A stretch of DNA of 9,528 bases from assembly GCA_030527085.1 (NCBI GenBank), contig JAUNBN010000014.1:4179-13706 (forward strand), written 5' to 3'. Source of the stretch: Oscillospiraceae bacterium (GTDB lineage: Bacteria; Bacillota; Clostridia; Oscillospirales; Ruminococcaceae). A model generated the notes under the pieces. The model searched no databases. It saw only the letters and a list, made by a program, of their open reading frames with translations, and had not been told where the DNA came from. Position numbers and translations under genes: made by a program. Below are positions 5,788 to 9,528 of the stretch, piece after piece (position 1 is the stretch's first letter; each line of letters begins with the position of its first letter).

Positions 5788-7085
5788 GAGTAAGAGTAAT
5801 AGGCGCGGGGCTCGCGGGCTGCGAGGCGGCAGCGGCGCTCTCAAGGCTCGGCTGCGAGGTTGAGCTCTGCGAGCAGAAGCCGCAAAAGTATTCGCCTGCG
5901 CACAAAAGCTCCCATCTCGCGGAGCTCGTCTGCTCCAATTCCTTTAAGAGCGCGGACGAGGCCAGCGCCGCCGGCCTGCTCAAGGCCGAGATGAGGCTTA
6001 TGGGCTCGCTGTGTCTTAAAATAGCCGAGGGCTGCGCCGTCCCCGCCGGAGGCGCGCTCGCGGTGGACAGGGAGCTCTTTTCAAAGGGCGTGAGCGAGGC
6101 TGTAGAGGCGCTCGAGGGAGTGAGTCTCGTCCGCGGCGAGGTCACTGAAATAGACAGAGAACAGCCTGCAATTCTCGCCACCGGCCCGCTAACCGAGGGC
6201 GAACTCGCGAAGGAGCTTTTCAAGCTTTGCGGTACGGACGCGCTCTCCTTTTACGACGCGGCGGCCCCTATAGTTACAGCCGCAAGCCTCGATATGAGCC
6301 GGGTTCACGCTGCCTCGCGCTACGGCAAGGGCGGCGCGGACTACTTAAACTGCTATTTCGACAAGGAGGGCTACGAGGCCTTTCAAAAAGAGCTCGTCAA
6401 GGCCGAGACCGCGCCGGTGCACGATTTCGACTACAAGGTCTACGAGGGCTGTATGCCCATAGAGAAGCTCGCGCGGCGCGGGCCGGACGCCATGCGCTTC
6501 GGCCCCTTGAAGCCCGTAGGCCTCACCGACCCCGCTACGGGGCGCAGGCCCTGGGCGGCGGTGCAGCTGAGACGGGAAAACGCGGAGGGAGAGCTTTACA
6601 ACATAGTCGGCTTTCAGACCAATTTGAAGTTCGGCGAGCAGAAGCGGGTCTTTTCCATGATACCCGGCCTCGAGAAGGCCGAGTTCGCCCGCTACGGAGT
6701 AATGCACCGCAACAGCTTTATAAACTCTCCCGAGTGTCTTGACGGCCTGCTCGCCTTTAAGAGCGCTCCCCTTGTTTTCGCGGCGGGGCAGCTCACCGGG
6801 GTAGAGGGCTATATGGAAAGCGCGATGTGCGGTATAATGGCGGCGAGGCTGCTTTACGCGAAGCTTGAAGGTAAAAGCCTCGAGCTTCCGCCGCCTACAA
6901 CTATGTGCGGCGCGCTGCTCGGCTACATAGCGCGGCCCAATAAGGACTTCCAGCCCATGGGCGCTAATATGGGCCTTTTACCGCCTCTCGGAGAGCATAT
7001 TAGGAACAAAAAAGAGCGCTACGCGGCGCTGAGCGCGCGCGCCTTAAAGGACATGAAGGAGTATTTGAATGAGAATAATTATTGA
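5784..7085 (+). CDS. trmFO: tRNA (uracil-5)-methyltransferase TrmFO, FAD/folate dependent
   Basis: TrmFO makes 5-methyluridine at position 54 in the T-loop of tRNA, taking the methyl group from methylenetetrahydrofolate by way of FAD. The 433-residue protein opens with the dinucleotide fold VIGAGLAGCEAA (5-16). Cys50 in LVCSNSF and Cys223 in EGCMPIE correspond to Cys53 and Cys226, the key cysteines of the B. subtilis enzyme. FGPLKPVGL, YNIVGFQTNL, GQLTGVEGYMES and GANMGLLPP are also family features. ATG at 5784 overlaps the topA stop (ATGA) and matches the family N-terminus; upstream in-frame codons lie inside topA. In Bacillus the next genes are xerC, hslVU and codY, but here plsX follows with a 17-nt overlap. 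Confidence 0.97.
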   Translation: MRVRVIGAGLAGCEAAAALSRLGCEVELCEQKPQKYSPAHKSSHLAELVCSNSFKSADEASAAGLLKAEMRLMGSLCLKIAEGCAVPAGGALAVDRELFSKGVSEAVEALEGVSLVRGEVTEIDREQPAILATGPLTEGELAKELFKLCGTDALSFYDAAAPIVTAASLDMSRVHAASRYGKGGADYLNCYFDKEGYEAFQKELVKAETAPVHDFDYKVYEGCMPIEKLARRGPDAMRFGPLKPVGLTDPATGRRPWAAVQLRRENAEGELYNIVGFQTNLKFGEQKRVFSMIPGLEKAEFARYGVMHRNSFINSPECLDGLLAFKSAPLVFAAGQLTGVEGYMESAMCGIMAARLLYAKLEGKSLELPPPTTMCGALLGYIARPNKDFQPMGANMGLLPPLGEHIRNKKERYAALSARALKDMKEYLNENNY

Positions 7086-8067
7086 CGCCCACGGCGGAGA
7101 CTTAGCGCCGCTCGAGACGATAAAGGGAGCGCTGGCCGCGCTGGACTGCGGCGAGAGGATAGCCCTTACGGGTATCCCCAAAGTAATAAGGAGCTGCGCT
7201 GAGGAAAACAGCCTTGACATAAGCGCGCTTGAGATAATACCCGCGAGCAGTGTTATGGAAATGCACGACGAGGCCAAAGCAGTGCTTAAGGAGAAGGCCG
7301 AGAGCTCCATGGGAGCGGGACTGCGCGCGCTGGCAAGCGGCGAGGCCGAGGCCTTTGTGAGCGCCGGACCCACGGGCGCGCTGCTCATGGGCGCTACGAT
7401 GATAGTTAAGCGGATTAAGGGCGTAAAGCGGCCCGCGCTCTGCGTGGTGCTGCCCGGGGAAAATCCCGCGCTGCTCATAGACTGCGGCGCGAACGCCGAG
7501 TGCCGCCCCGAGATGCTTTTGCAGTTTGCGAAGCTCGGGCGGGAGTATATGCGCGGCGTAGTGGGCGTCGAAAACCCCCGTGTCGGCCTTGTCAACAACG
7601 GCGCGGAGGAGAGCAAGGGCACGCAGCTGCAAATAGAGGCCTACAAGCTCTTGGCGAGCGAGCAAGGCCTTAATTTCGCAGGCAACGTAGAGGGGCGCGA
7701 CATACTGCTCGGCGCCTGCGACGTGCTGGTGGCCGACGGCTTTACGGGCAATGTTATACTCAAGACCGTGGAGGGCGCGGCGGCCCTGCTCTTCGGCAGG
7801 CTCAAGGAACTGTTCTATCAAAACACCGCAAGCAAGCTGGCGGCGGCCGTCCTCAAGCCCTCGCTAAAGCAGATGAAAGACTCGCTGGACTACACAAAGT
7901 ACGGCGGCGCGCCCATAGTGGGCCTGTGCAAGCCCGTGATTAAGGCGCACGGCAGCTCCAACGCCGAGGCCATAAAGAACGCCGTGTATCAGGCCGTCGC
8001 CTGGCAGTCCTCGGGCGCGGGCGAGAGAATGGCCGAGGTCTTCGCCTCGGAAAAAGGGGAAGAATGA
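7069..8067 (+). CDS. plsX: phosphate acyltransferase PlsX (acyl-ACP:phosphate)
   Basis: PlsX converts acyl-ACP and phosphate to acyl-phosphate, the donor that PlsY uses for the first acylation of glycerol-3-phosphate in phospholipid synthesis. It is a peripheral membrane enzyme. The 332-residue length is normal. Motifs include the N-terminal DAHGGDLAP (most homologues have DAMGGDxAP), SAGPTGALLMG, LIDCGANAECRPEML, LVNNGAEESKGT, GNVEGRDILLG, DGFTGNVILKTVEG and HGSSNAEAIKNA. AAGGAG (7056-7061) lies seven bases before the ATG, which sits inside the end of trmFO. The stop overlaps the rnc start by four bases. acpP, which often separates plsX from rnc in Firmicutes, is not here, and no fab genes flank it. 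Confidence 0.96.
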   Translation: MRIIIDAHGGDLAPLETIKGALAALDCGERIALTGIPKVIRSCAEENSLDISALEIIPASSVMEMHDEAKAVLKEKAESSMGAGLRALASGEAEAFVSAGPTGALLMGATMIVKRIKGVKRPALCVVLPGENPALLIDCGANAECRPEMLLQFAKLGREYMRGVVGVENPRVGLVNNGAEESKGTQLQIEAYKLLASEQGLNFAGNVEGRDILLGACDVLVADGFTGNVILKTVEGAAALLFGRLKELFYQNTASKLAAAVLKPSLKQMKDSLDYTKYGGAPIVGLCKPVIKAHGSSNAEAIKNAVYQAVAWQSSGAGERMAEVFASEKGEE

Positions 8068-8729
8068 GCAAAATAGAAGCCGGTCTCGGCTATGAATTTA
8101 AAAATAAGGCAAGGCTCGAGCAGGCGCTCACGCATTCGAGCTACGCCAACGAGCACGGCCTGGGCCGAACCGCCTGCAACGAGAGGCTGGAGTTTCTGGG
8201 CGACAGCGTTTTGTCCACCATAACGAGCGAGCGGCTCTTCGCCATAAGGCCGCGCCTGCCCGAGGGCGAGCTCACAAAGCGCCGCGCCGCGCTGGTCTGC
8301 GAGAGCTCTCTGGCCCGCTTTGCGGGAGAGCTGGACCTCGGAAGCCATCTGCTTTTGGGGCGCGGCGAGGAGAAGGGCGGCGGCAGGGAGCGCCCCTCCA
8401 TACTGGCCGACTGCTTCGAGGCGGTCGTGGCCGCCATCTATCTGGATGGCGGAATGGAGGCCGCGCGGGCCTTTGTTGAGCGCTTTATCTGCGAGGACGA
8501 CGCGGACGAGCTGCGCGACTTCAAAACCCAGCTTCAGGAGATAGTCCAGCAGTACCCCGAGGAGCGCTTAAGCTACGAGATGGTCTCCGAGAGCGGCCCC
8601 GACCACGACAAGACCTTCGCCTGCGAGGTGCGCCTCAACAGCAACGTCATAGGGCGGGGCACGGGCAGGAGCAAGAAGCAGGCCGAGCAGGCCGCGGCGC
8701 GCGAGGCGCTGGCGCTGATGGGACTTTAA
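8064..8729 (+). CDS. rnc: ribonuclease III
   Basis: RNase III cuts double-stranded RNA, including the long stems of rRNA precursors, as a homodimer that uses magnesium. The 221-residue protein has a nuclease domain (about 1-145) with the signature NERLEFLGDSVLS; Glu40, Glu43 and Asp47 are predicted metal or catalytic residues. Asp116 and Glu119 in LADCFEAVVAAIYLDGG form the second acidic pair. A double-stranded RNA-binding domain fills about 152-221, with the GRGTGRSKKQAEQAAAREAL end typical of the fold. Ser48 replaces the more frequent Ala in the signature. AGGGGA lies at 8055-8060 just ahead of the ATG, which overlaps the plsX TGA. It is followed by smc, a common Firmicutes neighbour. Confidence 0.97.
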   Translation: MSKIEAGLGYEFKNKARLEQALTHSSYANEHGLGRTACNERLEFLGDSVLSTITSERLFAIRPRLPEGELTKRRAALVCESSLARFAGELDLGSHLLLGRGEEKGGGRERPSILADCFEAVVAAIYLDGGMEAARAFVERFICEDDADELRDFKTQLQEIVQQYPEERLSYEMVSESGPDHDKTFACEVRLNSNVIGRGTGRSKKQAEQAAAREALALMGL

Positions 8730-8736
8730 TACACAC

Positions 8737-8743
8737 GGAGAGG
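8737..8743 (+). promoter_or_regulatory. smc ribosome binding site supporting a TTG start
   Basis: GGAGAGG lies eight bases before TTG at 8752. The protein from this TTG begins MRLNYVEIQGFKSF, the expected SMC N-terminus, while no ATG or GTG occurs at a suitable place before the conserved start of the domain. Confidence 0.8.
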
Positions 8744-8751
8744 TCAAGCCT

Positions 8752-9528
8752 TTGCGATTAAATTATGTTGAGATACAGGGCTTTAAATCCTTCCCCGACC
8801 GCACGCGGGTCAGCTTTGAGGAGGGCTTTACGGCCATAGTCGGGCCGAACGGTTCAGGCAAGAGCAATATAAGCGATGCGGTGCGCTGGGTGCTCGGGGA
8901 GCAGAGCACGAAATCCCTGCGCGGCGGCAAGATGGAGGACGTAGTTTTCGGGGGCACGCAGCTTCGCAAGCCGATGGGCTTCGCGCAGGTCTCGCTCTGC
9001 CTCGACGAGGTCGGCGACCGCCTGCCCGGCAGCGAGGGACAGGTTATAGTCAGCCGGCGCTACTACCGCAGCGGCGACAGCGAATACCTCGTTAACGGCG
9101 CAACGGTACGTCTGCGCGATGTGAGGGAGATGTTCCTGGATACCGGCCTCGGGCGCGACGGCTATTCCATTATCGGTCAGGGAAGAATAGCCGAGATAGT
9201 CGCCGCGAAGAGCTCGGAGCGCCGCGAGATATTCGAGGAGGCCTCCGGCATAGCCAAGTTCCGCTTCCGCAAGAACGACGCCGAAAGAAGGCTCGAGGCC
9301 GCTGAGGACAACCTCTCGCGCCTCAGAGATATACTCGACGAGCTCACACAGCGTCTGGGGCCCCTTGAGCGGCAGCGCGAGCAGGCCCTGCGCTTTTTGG
9401 AGCTTGCCGAGGAGAAAAAGGGCCTTGAGATAACGCTGTATTGCGACACAATCGAGCGCTCGCGCTCAGGCCTGCGCGAGCAGGACGACAAAATAGAGAT
9501 CGCTAAACGCGATTACGACAAGGTCGAG
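8752..9528 (+). CDS. smc: chromosome segregation ATPase SMC, N-terminal part (cut by the window end)
   Basis: SMC forms ring-shaped dimers with ScpA and ScpB that compact and sort the chromosome. Only the first 259 codons are present; the family is usually near 1,180 residues, so the reading frame continues beyond 9528. The visible part has the N-terminal ATPase half: GFKSFPDRT (10-18), the Walker A loop GPNGSGKSN (31-39), WVLGEQSTKSLRGG, then DTGLGRDGYSIIGQGRI, the Q-loop region. From about residue 170, after FEEASGIAKF, the sequence turns into a charged heptad-like coiled coil rich in Glu, Arg and Leu. It starts at TTG, supported by GGAGAGG eight bases upstream, 22 nt after rnc. ftsY is the usual next gene in Firmicutes but lies outside the window. 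Confidence 0.96.
   Translation, partial: MRLNYVEIQGFKSFPDRTRVSFEEGFTAIVGPNGSGKSNISDAVRWVLGEQSTKSLRGGKMEDVVFGGTQLRKPMGFAQVSLCLDEVGDRLPGSEGQVIVSRRYYRSGDSEYLVNGATVRLRDVREMFLDTGLGRDGYSIIGQGRIAEIVAAKSSERREIFEEASGIAKFRFRKNDAERRLEAAEDNLSRLRDILDELTQRLGPLERQREQALRFLELAEEKKGLEITLYCDTIERSRSGLREQDDKIEIAKRDYDKVE

Noticed and set aside
4870..5844. Long minus-strand reading frame of 324 codons opposite topA
   Set aside because: It is antisense to the conserved topA core and zinc ribbons, is very rich in Leu, Ala and Arg from reversed codon bias, and shows no family motif or convincing ribosome binding site.
1..9528. An undescribed defence, mobile or secretion system
   Set aside because: Every sizeable stretch is accounted for by conserved housekeeping genes in a compact plus-strand layout. 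No transposase, integrase, toxin-antitoxin pair, repeat array or unknown gene cluster is visible.

Overview
This window looks like core chromosome from a GC-rich member of the Bacillota, most likely class Clostridia. The evidence is the gene order infC-rpmI-rplT, the Gram-positive style infC leader, strong GGAGG-type ribosome binding sites, and a topA-trmFO junction plus an rnc-smc junction, all typical of that phylum. I cannot name the genus. All nine complete genes and the one partial gene lie on the plus strand. I see no mobile element, CRISPR array, tRNA, rRNA or sign of recent transfer.

Region 1 (1-1548) is a self-contained translation operon. It has a sigma-A type promoter at 14-42 and a leader of about 160 nt that can fold into mutually exclusive antiterminator and terminator hairpins. 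The genes are infC (IF3, apparently started at a rare AUA codon), rpmI (L35) and rplT (L20), and the operon ends in an intrinsic terminator. In Bacillus subtilis, L20 represses this operon by attenuation, and the leader here fits that scheme.

Region 2 (1549-3562) opens with a second terminator-like hairpin and a promoter with a perfect TATAAT box. They precede a two-gene unit in which the ATG of the second gene overlaps the stop of the first: a TrmH/SpoU-family RNA methyltransferase, then dprA (ssDNA-binding RecA loader).

Region 3 (3563-9528) follows a 131-nt gap and is a tightly packed run: topA (topoisomerase I), trmFO (folate-dependent tRNA m5U54 methyltransferase), plsX (acyl-ACP:phosphate acyltransferase), rnc (RNase III) and the first 259 codons of smc (chromosome condensation ATPase). 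Junctions are 4-bp or 17-bp overlaps, or a 22-nt gap, so translational coupling is likely. acpP, usual between plsX and rnc in Firmicutes, is absent, and trmFO is joined directly to plsX.

I did not find an undescribed multi-gene system. The points most worth checking are the infC leader switch, the AUA start, the strong use of ATA isoleucine codons in GC-rich genes, and the plsX-rnc junction without acpP.
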